NCBI GenBank assembly: GCA_900551815.1
Contig: URXE01000018.1
Location: 1 to 35,826, forward strand
Reading direction: 5' to 3'
Source of the DNA: an uncultured Collinsella sp.
GTDB lineage: Bacteria > Actinomycetota > Coriobacteriia > Coriobacteriales > Coriobacteriaceae
DNA length: 35,826 nt
Shown: piece by piece, positions 1 to 6,707 of the stretch
How the letters are laid out: each line of letters opens with the position of its first letter
How positions within the stretch are numbered: the stretch's first letter is position 1
Program-made: the position numbers and the translations under genes
The notes under the pieces: model-generated
Told to the model about the DNA's origin: nothing
Seen by the model: only the letters and a program-made list of their open reading frames with translations
Database searches by the model: none

Positions 1-18
1 CATGCGAACCTCCAGTCC

Positions 19-45
19 GGACCGCCCCGCGGTCCAACTTTCTGT
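19..45 (+). terminator. Possible intrinsic terminator at the window start
   Basis: A perfect 7-bp stem, GGACCGC (19-25) with GCGGTCC (29-35) and a 3-nt loop, is followed by AACTTTCT. The T-run is short, so termination is uncertain. It would serve a gene lying upstream of the window. Confidence 0.35.
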
Positions 46-55
46 CCGCACCCCC

Positions 56-174
56 AAGTGAGTAGACCTTTGGAACTTTGGAGACCAGGCAGTTTTGTAA
101 CAAGCTATCTACTTGCGGTTTTGAAAAGCAGGATGACCGGCCTGCTCGGGATGTTCAAAAAAGCCTACTCACGT
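56..174 (+). repeat. Hairpin repeat, copy 1 (about 119 bp, terminal inverted repeats)
   Basis: The left end reads AAGTGAGTAGACCTTTGG and the right end is its near-complement, ending GCCTACTCACGT. Inside, CAGGC at 86-90 faces GCCTG at 140-144, each exactly 30 bases from its own end. The unit therefore reads as one long imperfect palindrome with a loop. The loop carries CTACTTGCGGTTTT (109-122), nearly identical at the same offset in the copies at 1475 and 11349. It encodes no protein that I can support. It may be a non-autonomous mobile element or a structured RNA/DNA element. Confidence 0.85.
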
Positions 175-207
175 GCCGCGCAAAGTTTCTGCATAAGAAA
201 AAATGGG

Positions 208-273
208 GTTTTCAACAGGGCTTCGTCCAGCTTTTGGCAAGCTTTTGGCCAGTTGGGGAGGGCTGTTGAAAAC
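208..273. promoter_or_regulatory. Inverted repeat upstream of the nuclease-like gene
   Basis: GTTTTCAACAG (208-218) is repeated in inverse as CTGTTGAAAAC (263-273), 44 bases apart. Between them GCTTTTGGC occurs twice in direct orientation (230-238 and 241-249). This lies in the AT-richer leader between repeat copy 1 and the gene starting at 357, where a promoter and operator would be expected. No clean -35/-10 pair was found, so the regulatory role is inferred from placement and symmetry only. Confidence 0.4.
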
Positions 274-356
274 TTAACAGTCCGTTCGGTGCCATTTTTG
301 GTGCGTTTGCCCCAATGTGAGACAGGCTGGGTTGAAATCCGTGTTTTCCTGTGCCT

Positions 357-1484
357 ATGAATGATCTACTTTGTGACATATCGGCTTTTAGGTACTGGCG
401 TTTGCCTCCTCAAGTCCGCGCTTTGTGTCCGCCGTTTCCACGACCGGAAGAAGACCGGCAGCGATATGATCTCGCCCGCAACCCGACGGCTGCAGTCGCG
501 CTCGGTTTTCCGTTGTATACATTGGTTCGGACGAGAAACAAACGGACCTGCCCTGTCAGCATTAGGCAGCGGCTGTTCCTTGGTGAGCTCCCCAGGGAAT
601 CTGTGTTGGAAACGGAGCATGGATTTTTGGTCACGTCTCCTCTACTGACGGCATTTATCATGTCTCGACATCTGACGGATCTCCAGCTTCTTTTTGTGTT
701 GGCGGAGATGTGTGGCTTGTTTGCGGTGTGTGCTCTGCCGGTGGCGCTTGAGGCGGAGCTTTCGCGTGCAATTGATTCGGGCGCGATTTCGACAACGTTC
801 GGTTGGGTGCGCTGCCCGTCCGAGGACGGCATCACTTCAAGTTTATGGCGTCGAGACGCTTTGGTTTTGGGCAGAGACCTTGACCGTTTTTGTTCAGATG
901 TTTGCGGGATGCGTTACGGCAATAGATTTATGGCGGTATCGCAACTCGTTCCATTGGGTGCCGCGTCGCCTTTTGAGGTCGAGGCGTATTTGTTGCTTGG
1001 ACTGCCGCGAGCCCTGGGAGGCGAAGGGTTTTGCGGCATAGAGCTCAATGTCGAAGTGACGCTAAGCACAAGTGCTCGAGCGATTGTGGGAAAGTCCCGT
1101 GTATATATCGACCTACTTCTCTCTTCGCCGGACGGCAAGCGACAGGTGGCCATTGAATGTCAGGGAAAGGCCTCGCACGGACGCGCAGGGGATGGCTTGC
1201 GTGACGCTGACCGCATGACAGCCCTTCAGGCCATGGGCTACGATGTACTTCTCCTGACACACAGACAGATATCCGATGAGGATAGATTCCGCGCGATCGT
1301 TAAGGCCGTATGCAGGATGCTCGATGCTGAATATCGTGATAAAAGCTCAGATGAGCAAAGGGCTGAGACATTACTCCGGTCTGAACTATTCGTTGACTGG
1401 ACAAAATTGGGAGTAATCGACGAAAAGATGCCCGTTAGACACAAAATAGCTCGATCGTGGACGGCTGCGAAACTAAGTGAGTAG
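357..1484 (+). CDS. PD-(D/E)XK nuclease-like protein (DUF559/AbiEi-like), bracketed by hairpin repeats
   Basis: The protein has 375 residues from ATG 357; GTG 351 is an alternative start, and neither has a clear Shine-Dalgarno sequence. The N-terminus (CDISAFRYWRLPPQ) resembles the start of AbiEi-like or DUF559-like proteins. The C-terminal part carries a PD-(D/E)XK-type pattern: D252 in VYIDLLLSS, then E267, Q269 and K271 in AIECQGK, then an acidic helix and the strand YDVLLLTHRQI. That fold is typical of Vsr-like and DUF559 endonucleases, so DNA cleavage is plausible but unproven. The gene looks AT-richer than its neighbours. Its last codons and stop (AGT GAG TAG) lie inside hairpin repeat copy 2, and copy 1 lies upstream. 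It could be cargo of a mobile unit or a nuclease that acts on the repeats. Function unknown; fold call moderate. Confidence 0.7.
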   Translation: MNDLLCDISAFRYWRLPPQVRALCPPFPRPEEDRQRYDLARNPTAAVALGFPLYTLVRTRNKRTCPVSIRQRLFLGELPRESVLETEHGFLVTSPLLTAFIMSRHLTDLQLLFVLAEMCGLFAVCALPVALEAELSRAIDSGAISTTFGWVRCPSEDGITSSLWRRDALVLGRDLDRFCSDVCGMRYGNRFMAVSQLVPLGAASPFEVEAYLLLGLPRALGGEGFCGIELNVEVTLSTSARAIVGKSRVYIDLLLSSPDGKRQVAIECQGKASHGRAGDGLRDADRMTALQAMGYDVLLLTHRQISDEDRFRAIVKAVCRMLDAEYRDKSSDEQRAETLLRSELFVDWTKLGVIDEKMPVRHKIARSWTAAKLSE

Positions 1485-1594
1485 ACTTTTGGCTTGATGG
1501 CGACCAGGCCGTTTTTGCAACAAGTCATTTACCTGCGTCTTTATAAAGCATTATGGATGGCCTGCTCGGCAAGTTCCAAAAAGTCTACTCACTT
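1475..1594 (+). repeat. Hairpin repeat, copy 2 (about 120 bp)
   Basis: The ends AAGTGAGTAGACTTTTGG (from 1475) and CCAAAAAGTCTACTCACTT (to 1594) are complementary apart from one extra A in the right arm's A-run. The inner arms CAGGCC (1505-1510) and GGCCTG (1559-1564) lie 30 bases from each end. The loop segment TTACCTGCGTCTTT (1529-1542) corresponds to that of the other copies. The left end overlaps the last ten bases of the nuclease-like gene and provides its TAG stop. This suggests either insertion into the gene's 3' end or that gene and repeat form one unit. Confidence 0.9.
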
Positions 1595-1662
1595 ATTTTT
1601 TGACGAGAATCCGATGCCTAAGGTGGTCCTATTTCAGGGAGTTAACAAGTTCGTGAGGCACG

Positions 1663-1692
1663 AAAAAGGCCCGAACCATGCGGTCCGGGCCT
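1663..1692 (-). terminator. Intrinsic terminator of the reverse rubrerythrin gene
   Basis: Read on the minus strand, GGCCCGGACC (1691-1682) pairs with GGTTCGGGCC (1677-1668) around a 4-nt loop, with one G:T pair, followed by TTTTT. It lies about 35 bases past the stop codon at 1727. Confidence 0.85.
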
Positions 1693-1726
1693 TATCGAGC
1701 TAAAGATTGTCTCTCAGGCGGTTGGC

Positions 1727-2287
1727 TTAGCCAAAGTAGCGCTTGAGCAGGCCGGCGAAAGCCTTGCCGTGGCGGGCCTCGTCGCGAGCCATCTCGTGCA
1801 CGGTGTCGTGGATGGCATCGAGGCCAGCGGCCTTGGCGCGCTTGGCAAGATCGGTCTTGCCGGCGGTGGCGCCGTTCTCGGCCTCAACGCGCATCTCGAG
1901 GTTCTTCTTGGTGGAGTCGGTCACGACCTCGCCCAGGAGCTCAGCGAACTTTGCGGCGTGCTCGGCCTCCTCGTGAGCAGCCTTCTCCCAGTACAGGCCG
2001 ATCTCGGGGTAGCCCTCGCGATGAGCGACGCGAGCCATGGCCAGGTACATACCGACCTCGGAGCACTCGCCCTCAAAGTTGGCGCGCAGGTCGGCAACGA
2101 TGTCCTCGGAGACGCCCTCCATCTTGGCGACACCCACGACGTGCTCGGCAGCCCACTCGAGCTGGCCCTCCTCCTGCTTCAGGAAACGAGAACCGGGAAC
2201 GCCGCACTGGGGGCACTTGAAGTCCTCGGGCAGCTGGTCGCCGTCGAACTCTTCCACATAACCGCAAACGGGGCAAACAAACTTCAT
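1727..2287 (-). CDS. Reverse rubrerythrin (rubredoxin-like N-terminus, diiron C-terminus)
   Basis: A 186-residue cytoplasmic protein that probably detoxifies peroxide and oxygen in anaerobes, taking electrons from NADH through partner reductases. Its domain order is that of clostridial reverse rubrerythrin (NADH peroxidase): an N-terminal rubredoxin knuckle pair (C5, C8, C25, C28; CPVCG and CPQCG), then a four-helix diiron domain. That domain shows ECSEVGMYLAMARVAHREG, HEEAEHAAKF and EMARDEARHGKAF as ligand-bearing helices. The start is the ATG at 2287 because AAAGGAT lies seven bases upstream; a longer open frame to 2392 lacks such a site. It is monocistronic, with its own terminator and a divergent alcohol dehydrogenase operon upstream. 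Close alternatives are other rubrerythrin subtypes, but the reversed domain order is clear. Confidence 0.93.
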   Translation of the reverse strand: MKFVCPVCGYVEEFDGDQLPEDFKCPQCGVPGSRFLKQEEGQLEWAAEHVVGVAKMEGVSEDIVADLRANFEGECSEVGMYLAMARVAHREGYPEIGLYWEKAAHEEAEHAAKFAELLGEVVTDSTKKNLEMRVEAENGATAGKTDLAKRAKAAGLDAIHDTVHEMARDEARHGKAFAGLLKRYFG

Positions 2288-2446
2288 GATTCGATCCTTT
2301 CGATCGATGGCGATGGGGCGCTTGTCCGGTCCCGTAAGGGCCCTCTCCGGACGTGCGTCTTGACGAGTTCTATTATCCATAAATGCAACCAAATGTGAAG
2401 CCTATTAGGAATAATTTTTAATAAAACAATTTTGAGATATGAAGAT

Positions 2447-2524
2447 GTTGATTGATTAACGATTGACAGGCCGTCTTTGACCGCCGCTGAGTACAATCGG
2501 TCGAGTAAATGTTGACCAATCAAC
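2447..2524. promoter_or_regulatory. Paired inverted 14-mers in the alcohol/aldehyde dehydrogenase promoter region
   Basis: GTTGATTGATTAAC (2447-2460) and GTTGACCAATCAAC (2511-2524) are inverted copies of each other at 12 of 14 positions. The second is also a palindrome itself (GTTGA-4-TCAAC). Between them lie TTGACA (2463-2468) and TACAAT (2492-2497), which resemble promoter hexamers but are 23 bases apart. The second copy ends 19 bases before the start codon, a position where a bound repressor would block transcription. No regulator gene is adjacent. Confidence 0.5.
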
Positions 2525-2543
2525 AAATGAGGGAGTTTCTTTT

Positions 2544-3764
2544 ATGCATCTAGCCCGCCGCGCCTGGTGCCGAACGTATCAAACGGTTTTTCGCATCGCA
2601 TTGCCGGTGCTGCCCTATACCGAGCCACGCATTTTGGAGCATGCCGAGGATGTGCCCGCGGTGCTTCAAAAGCGTTCGATACAGCAGGTTCTTATCGTGA
2701 CGGACCCCGGTATTGCTCGCCTGGGGCTTACGGCACCGCTCGAGTGCGCGCTCGCATCCAAGGGGATCGGCGTTACGGTCTATGCCGAAACGCGTGCGAA
2801 CCCCACGGTCTCGAATGTGGAGGAAGCGGCGGCGCTGTATCGCGAGAGCGCCTGCCAGGCCATTATTGGCTTTGGCGGCGGCTCGGCCATGGACTGCGCC
2901 AAGGGCGTGGGAGCACGCATCGCGCAGCCAAACAAGCCCATCAACAAGATGCGTGGCCTGTTGCGCGTCCACCGTCTCCTGCCGCTGCTTATTGCGGTTC
3001 CCACTACCGCCGGTACGGGAAGCGAAGTCACGCTCGCGGCGGTTATCACCGATGACGAGACGCACTATAAATACCCCATTAACGACTTTGTGCTTATCCC
3101 GCGCCTTGCGGTGCGCGACCCCGAGTTTACGCGCGGCCTGCCCGCCTCCATTACGGGGCAGACGGGGATGGACGCCCTGACGCATGCCGTCGAGGCCTTT
3201 ATCGGGCGAAGCACCACGCCCTATACGCGCAAGATGGCGCGACAGGCGGTTCAGCTCATCCACGACAATTTGCTCGAGGCCTATGAGCATGGCGACAACA
3301 TGCACGCACGTCGCAATATGCTTGCGGCGGCGTATAAGGCGGGTGTTGCCTTTACGCGCTCCTATGTTGGATACGTTCATGCCATCGCACACAGCTTGGG
3401 CGGGCGTTACGGGATTCCGCACGGCTTGGCTAACGCCATTATCCTGCCGCATATGCTTCGCGCCTATGGCGAAGCTGCTGCTCCCAAGCTCGCCGATCTC
3501 GCCCGCATGGCCGGCATCGCGCCGGTTAACGCGCAGGACAGCCTGGCGGCCGAGGCCTTTATCGATTGGGTCGATCGAATGAACGCCGCCTTGGACATTC
3601 CCAAGTATGTGACGGGTATTCGCCGCTCCGATATTCCGCAAATGGCGGCACATGCCGATGCCGAGGCCAATCCGCTGTACCCCGTTCCGCTTTTGATGGA
3701 CCGCCTGGAGCTCGAGCATATGTACGAAGTTGTTGCAGGTGGTATGTTTGAGGACGAGAACTAG
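2544..3764 (+). CDS. Iron-containing alcohol dehydrogenase
   Basis: A 406-residue member of the group III metal-dependent alcohol dehydrogenases, which interconvert alcohols and aldehydes or ketones with NAD(P). The nucleotide-binding GFGGGSAMDCAKG and PTTAGTGSEVT motifs are present. The metal ligands are in family spacing: D210 and H214 (DALTHAVEAF), H279 (GYVHAIAHSLGG) and H293 (GIPHG). The ATG at 2544 follows GGGAG by eight bases. It overlaps no neighbour and is eight bases upstream of an aldehyde dehydrogenase gene, so the pair probably converts an alcohol to its acid or the reverse through a shared aldehyde. The substrate cannot be read from the sequence. It lies behind a paired operator-like motif at 2447-2524. 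Confidence 0.93.
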   Translation: MHLARRAWCRTYQTVFRIALPVLPYTEPRILEHAEDVPAVLQKRSIQQVLIVTDPGIARLGLTAPLECALASKGIGVTVYAETRANPTVSNVEEAAALYRESACQAIIGFGGGSAMDCAKGVGARIAQPNKPINKMRGLLRVHRLLPLLIAVPTTAGTGSEVTLAAVITDDETHYKYPINDFVLIPRLAVRDPEFTRGLPASITGQTGMDALTHAVEAFIGRSTTPYTRKMARQAVQLIHDNLLEAYEHGDNMHARRNMLAAAYKAGVAFTRSYVGYVHAIAHSLGGRYGIPHGLANAIILPHMLRAYGEAAAPKLADLARMAGIAPVNAQDSLAAEAFIDWVDRMNAALDIPKYVTGIRRSDIPQMAAHADAEANPLYPVPLLMDRLELEHMYEVVAGGMFEDEN

Positions 3765-3772
3765 GAGGGTCC

Positions 3773-5152
3773 ATGAACACCGAGGAAATTGCGCGCATCG
3801 TCGGCGATCAACGCACCTACTTTAAGACGCACGCTACGTTTGATGTCGATGCTCGCCGCCGCGCACTGGTGCGCCTGCGCGATGCGGTGCGGGCCCACGA
3901 GGCCGATATTGCCCATGCGCTCAAGACCGATTTGGGAAAGTCGCATGACGAGGCCTATATGTGCGAGATCGGCACGTCGCTTTCCGAGATTCGTCATCAC
4001 ATCGCTCATGTGGCTCGATGGAGTCGTCCGCGCCTGCGTCCGTGTGACCTCGCTAACGCCGTGAGCGTGTGCAAAACGCAAGCCGTGCCCTATGGCGTCA
4101 CGCTTATCATGGCGCCCTGGAACTATCCGTTTTTGCTGACGCTCGAGCCACTCGCCGGGGCTCTTGCCGCGGGCAATACCGTGGTCATCAAGCCGAGTGC
4201 CTATGCTCCGGCATCGAGCGCGGTGCTCAAGCAAATCTGTGAAGAGGCATTTGATCCGCGCCTGGTGACGGTTGTCGAGGGCGGGCGCGCCGAAAACGAA
4301 GCGCTGCTCGATGAGTGCTGGGACAAGATTTTCTTTACCGGTAGCGTTCCGGTCGGCAAGCTCGTCATGGAGCGCGCAAGTAAAAACCTTACGCCCGTGA
4401 CGCTTGAGCTGGGCGGAAAGAGCCCCTGCATCGTGGATGCGACGGCAAACTTGAAGGTTGCGGCACGGCGTATTGCCTTTGGTAAATGGCTCAACGTGGG
4501 GCAGACCTGCGTGGCGCCCGACTACCTGCTGGTCGATACGAGCGTGCATGACGAGCTGCTGAGCCTCATTAAGGATGAGGTCCGCCGTATGTTTGGCGAC
4601 CATCCACTCGATAACGAGGATTACGGGCATATCGTCAACGCCAAACATTTTGCGCGCGTGCGCGGGCTGATCGATCCCGATAAGGTCGTGCTTGGAGGTG
4701 CCGCGCGCGAGGCTTCGCTCAAGATTGAGCCGACGATTTTGGACGGCGTGGCCCCCGATGACGCCGTGATGCAGGAGGAAGTCTTCGGTCCCATCTTGCC
4801 GGTGCTGACGTTTGAGAGCCTAGACGAGGCCGAGACGTTTATTACGGATCGTCCGACGCCGCTGGCCCTGTATATCTTTAGCCAGGACCGTGCGGCTCAG
4901 CAGCGCTTTGTGCGCTACGTGCCCTTTGGCGGCGGCTGCGTCAACGACACCATCATGCATTTGGCTACGAGCCATATGGGCTTTGGCGGCATGGGTGCGA
5001 GCGGTATGGGCCAGTACCATGGCCGCGAGAGCTTCGATACGTTCAGCCACAAGAAGAGTATCGTAAACAAGGCGACGTGGCTGGACGTGCCATTCCGCTA
5101 CGCTCCTTACGCAAGCTGGAAGCACAAGTTCGTGCGCATGTTTGTGCATTAG
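3773..5152 (+). CDS. Aldehyde dehydrogenase (ALDH3-like, NAD(P)-dependent)
   Basis: A 459-residue aldehyde dehydrogenase oxidising an aldehyde to the carboxylate. Visible motifs are APWNYPF, GNTVVIKPS, FFTGSVPVGK, the general base E212 in LELGGKSP and the catalytic C246 in GQTCVAPDY. E212 and C246 sit close to the positions used by class 3 enzymes, and the short length (about 460) also fits class 3 rather than the 490-residue classes. The start follows AGGAGG with good spacing, eight bases after the alcohol dehydrogenase stop, so the two are co-transcribed and presumably act in sequence. The substrate is unknown; fatty or aromatic aldehydes are usual for this class. Confidence 0.93.
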   Translation: MNTEEIARIVGDQRTYFKTHATFDVDARRRALVRLRDAVRAHEADIAHALKTDLGKSHDEAYMCEIGTSLSEIRHHIAHVARWSRPRLRPCDLANAVSVCKTQAVPYGVTLIMAPWNYPFLLTLEPLAGALAAGNTVVIKPSAYAPASSAVLKQICEEAFDPRLVTVVEGGRAENEALLDECWDKIFFTGSVPVGKLVMERASKNLTPVTLELGGKSPCIVDATANLKVAARRIAFGKWLNVGQTCVAPDYLLVDTSVHDELLSLIKDEVRRMFGDHPLDNEDYGHIVNAKHFARVRGLIDPDKVVLGGAAREASLKIEPTILDGVAPDDAVMQEEVFGPILPVLTFESLDEAETFITDRPTPLALYIFSQDRAAQQRFVRYVPFGGGCVNDTIMHLATSHMGFGGMGASGMGQYHGRESFDTFSHKKSIVNKATWLDVPFRYAPYASWKHKFVRMFVH

Positions 5153-5175
5153 AATCAGATGACATGGGGCAAACA

Positions 5176-5213
5176 AAGTGGCCGCCCCGCGTAAGCGAAG
5201 ACGGCCACTTCTC
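5176..5213. terminator. Stem-loop after the dehydrogenase operon
   Basis: AAGTGGCCG (5176-5184) pairs with CGGCCACTT (5202-5210) across a 17-base loop. There is no T-tract after it, so it may be a weak terminator or an mRNA 3' stabiliser. The rest of the gap to 5415 holds nothing I can assign. Confidence 0.55.
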
Positions 5214-5415
5214 ACGATGAAAACGTGTATCGGAGTTGGCAAGACCCGCTGCCACGGGTGCCATCCGTACCCCTATCTTATCTGCAAGCGCTCTGTCTCG
5301 CAAGCGTTGCGGCAACTGGGTGAAAGGCGCGAGCGGGTGAATTCGTGTCCGCACGGGCCCGTAAACTTCTCAGTGAGGTTAAGCGTTGGTTTATCCGGCC
5401 GTTAGAGGAGTTGCC

Positions 5416-5742
5416 ATGTACGAGCCTTCACGTGTTCTTCTGTCATTTCATATCGCAGGATTTCAATATGCCGACGGCGCTTTGGTCCTAGGCGATCTTA
5501 AAGTGGGCGATAAACTGACGCTGTGCGCCGAGCGCGATAATCCCCATGATCCCGAGGCGGTTGCGATTTACTGTGGCAACACCAAGCTTGGCTATGTTCC
5601 GGGAAACGAGGTCGGCCCGCTGTCCTTGATGATGTATTACGGCCATGAGGACGTATTTGAGGTCCGTGTGCAGCAGGTTGCTCCCGAGCGCAGCCCGTGG
5701 CATCAGGTGCGCGTTGGGCTCTATGTGGTGGATGCTCGTTAG
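5416..5742 (+). CDS. HIRAN-domain protein
   Basis: A 108-residue protein that is essentially a single HIRAN domain, the fold found fused to SWI2/SNF2 helicases such as HLTF/Rad5 and also alone in bacteria, where it is thought to bind DNA ends or damaged DNA. The diagnostic pattern is visible: FHIAGFQYADG, then LKVGDKLTLCAERDNPHDPEAV, then KLGYVPGNEV. ATG 5416 is chosen because GAGGAG lies six bases upstream; the frame stays open a further 30 bases to a TTG. It is followed by a small acidic protein gene 18 bases on, probably co-transcribed. Its partner is unknown. Confidence 0.85.
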   Translation: MYEPSRVLLSFHIAGFQYADGALVLGDLKVGDKLTLCAERDNPHDPEAVAIYCGNTKLGYVPGNEVGPLSLMMYYGHEDVFEVRVQQVAPERSPWHQVRVGLYVVDAR

Positions 5743-5760
5743 TCGGCAATGGAGGCGGCC

Positions 5761-5940
5761 ATGTTTGACGACGATGACCTGTTCGATTTGACGGATGATC
5801 CGTTTGAGTGGGATCTGCTACTCGACGATGATGAGCTGGAACAGGACCGTAAGATGCGGCAGGACAAGAAAACTCAGGGTGACGCTTCGAAAAAGCAAGA
5901 CAAGTGCCGTCGCGGACTGTTCGGCGGGCTCTTTGGATAA
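5761..5940 (+). CDS. Small acidic protein of unknown function
   Basis: A 59-residue protein starting at ATG 5761, with GGAGG seven bases upstream; an in-frame ATG at 5749 is possible but has no site. The first half is very acidic (FDDDDLFDLTDDPFEWD). The second half is basic and ends RRGLFGGLFG, a short amphipathic or membrane-touching tail. No family recognised. The good ribosome site and tight spacing after the HIRAN gene are the reasons for calling it real. Confidence 0.6.
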   Translation: MFDDDDLFDLTDDPFEWDLLLDDDELEQDRKMRQDKKTQGDASKKQDKCRRGLFGGLFG

Positions 5941-6006
5941 CCGCCGCATCGCTGCGTCTGTATACTTAGCACGAGCTGAACACGTTGCGAAATGAGGACA
6001 GAGACG

Positions 6007-6552
6007 ATGATGTGGTTTACCGCCGACCTGCACCTGGGCGACACGAATATCCTGCACGACATGGATCGACCGTTTGATTCGGTCGAGGAGATGAACCGTA
6101 AGGTCGTCGATGCCATCAATGAGTGCGTGGCGGCGGACGACCGCCTCTATATCCTGGGAGACTTTACGTATCGCTTGCCCATGGCGGAGGCGGTGCGCCT
6201 GCGCGAGCGCATCGAATGCCAGAACGTGACACTCATCCGTGGCAACCATGACGGCGACTGGGAAGATTCCGGCGCACCGCAGATTTGGGAAGACGTGCGC
6301 GATTACCTGGAGATTGCTCCCGGCTATGCCAAGGGCCATCGTCTGGTTATGAGCCACTACCCCATGCTCAGTTGGAATGGCAAGGCGCGTGGCGCCATCA
6401 TGCTGCACGGGCATATCCACAGCAGGGGAGACCGCACCAACGCGCGCAACCGCGATCGCGAGCGCCCTATCTTTCGCTACGATGTCGGTCTCGATGCCAA
6501 CGACTACAAGCCCGTAAGCCGAGACCAGATCTTGAGCTTCTTTGGGCTATAG
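6007..6552 (+). CDS. Calcineurin-like metallophosphoesterase
   Basis: A 181-residue dinuclear metal phosphoesterase. The full set of ligand motifs is present: D7 and H9 in TADLHLGD, GDFTY, RGNHDGD, SHYPM and HGHIHSRG. This small single-domain form resembles bacterial proteins often annotated simply as phosphoesterase; the substrate (nucleotide, phosphodiester or protein phosphate) cannot be told. GAGGAC lies seven bases before ATG 6007, and the adjacent ATG at 6010 is equally possible; an upstream ATG at 5992 overlaps the ribosome site. It is followed by a long palindrome and an intrinsic terminator. Confidence 0.9.
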   Translation: MMWFTADLHLGDTNILHDMDRPFDSVEEMNRKVVDAINECVAADDRLYILGDFTYRLPMAEAVRLRERIECQNVTLIRGNHDGDWEDSGAPQIWEDVRDYLEIAPGYAKGHRLVMSHYPMLSWNGKARGAIMLHGHIHSRGDRTNARNRDRERPIFRYDVGLDANDYKPVSRDQILSFFGL

Positions 6553-6620
6553 GGCGCCCAAACCACCACAAAGGTGCCTGTCCCCTTTGTGGCGGGCACC
6601 TTTGTGGTGGTTCTGGCGCC
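6553..6620. repeat. Long palindrome with CCTGTCCC core
   Basis: GGCGCC (6553-6558) and AACCACCACAAAGGTGCC (6561-6578) are mirrored by GGGCACCTTTGTGGTGGTT (6594-6612) and GGCGCC (6615-6620), giving arms of about 26 bases. The loop half, CCTGTCCCCTTTGTGGCGGG, closely matches CCTGTCCCTTTTTGGCAGG at 20720-20738. This suggests a dispersed palindromic repeat family. It starts immediately after the phosphoesterase stop codon and shares its last GGCGCC with the next terminator. Confidence 0.8.
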
Positions 6621-6649
6621 GTTGCCATTATGGCAGCGGCGCCTTTTTT
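6615..6649 (+). terminator. Strong intrinsic terminator after the phosphoesterase gene
   Basis: GGCGCCGTTGCCA (6615-6627) pairs with TGGCAGCGGCGCC (6631-6643) around a 3-nt loop, with one G:T pair, and is followed by TTTTTTG. It ends the 5416-6552 gene group. Confidence 0.88.
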
Positions 6650-6707
6650 GTCCGTGCGGCGCGGTAGAGTGTAGTCGGTTGAAATTTGCGTCCATCGAGG
6701 AGCTGCT

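Noticed and set aside
56..1594. CRISPR-like or conventional insertion sequence
   Set aside because: The repeats are long hairpins far apart with no spacers, and the enclosed protein shows nuclease-like motifs but no DDE, HUH or recombinase motif.
2550..3719. 389-codon minus-strand open frame opposite the alcohol dehydrogenase
   Set aside because: Antisense shadow; the plus strand has all four metal ligands in correct spacing.
5211..5415. Possible tRNA or riboswitch in the gap before the HIRAN gene
   Set aside because: No cloverleaf arms, T-loop GTTCRA sequence or known riboswitch core could be assembled by eye.
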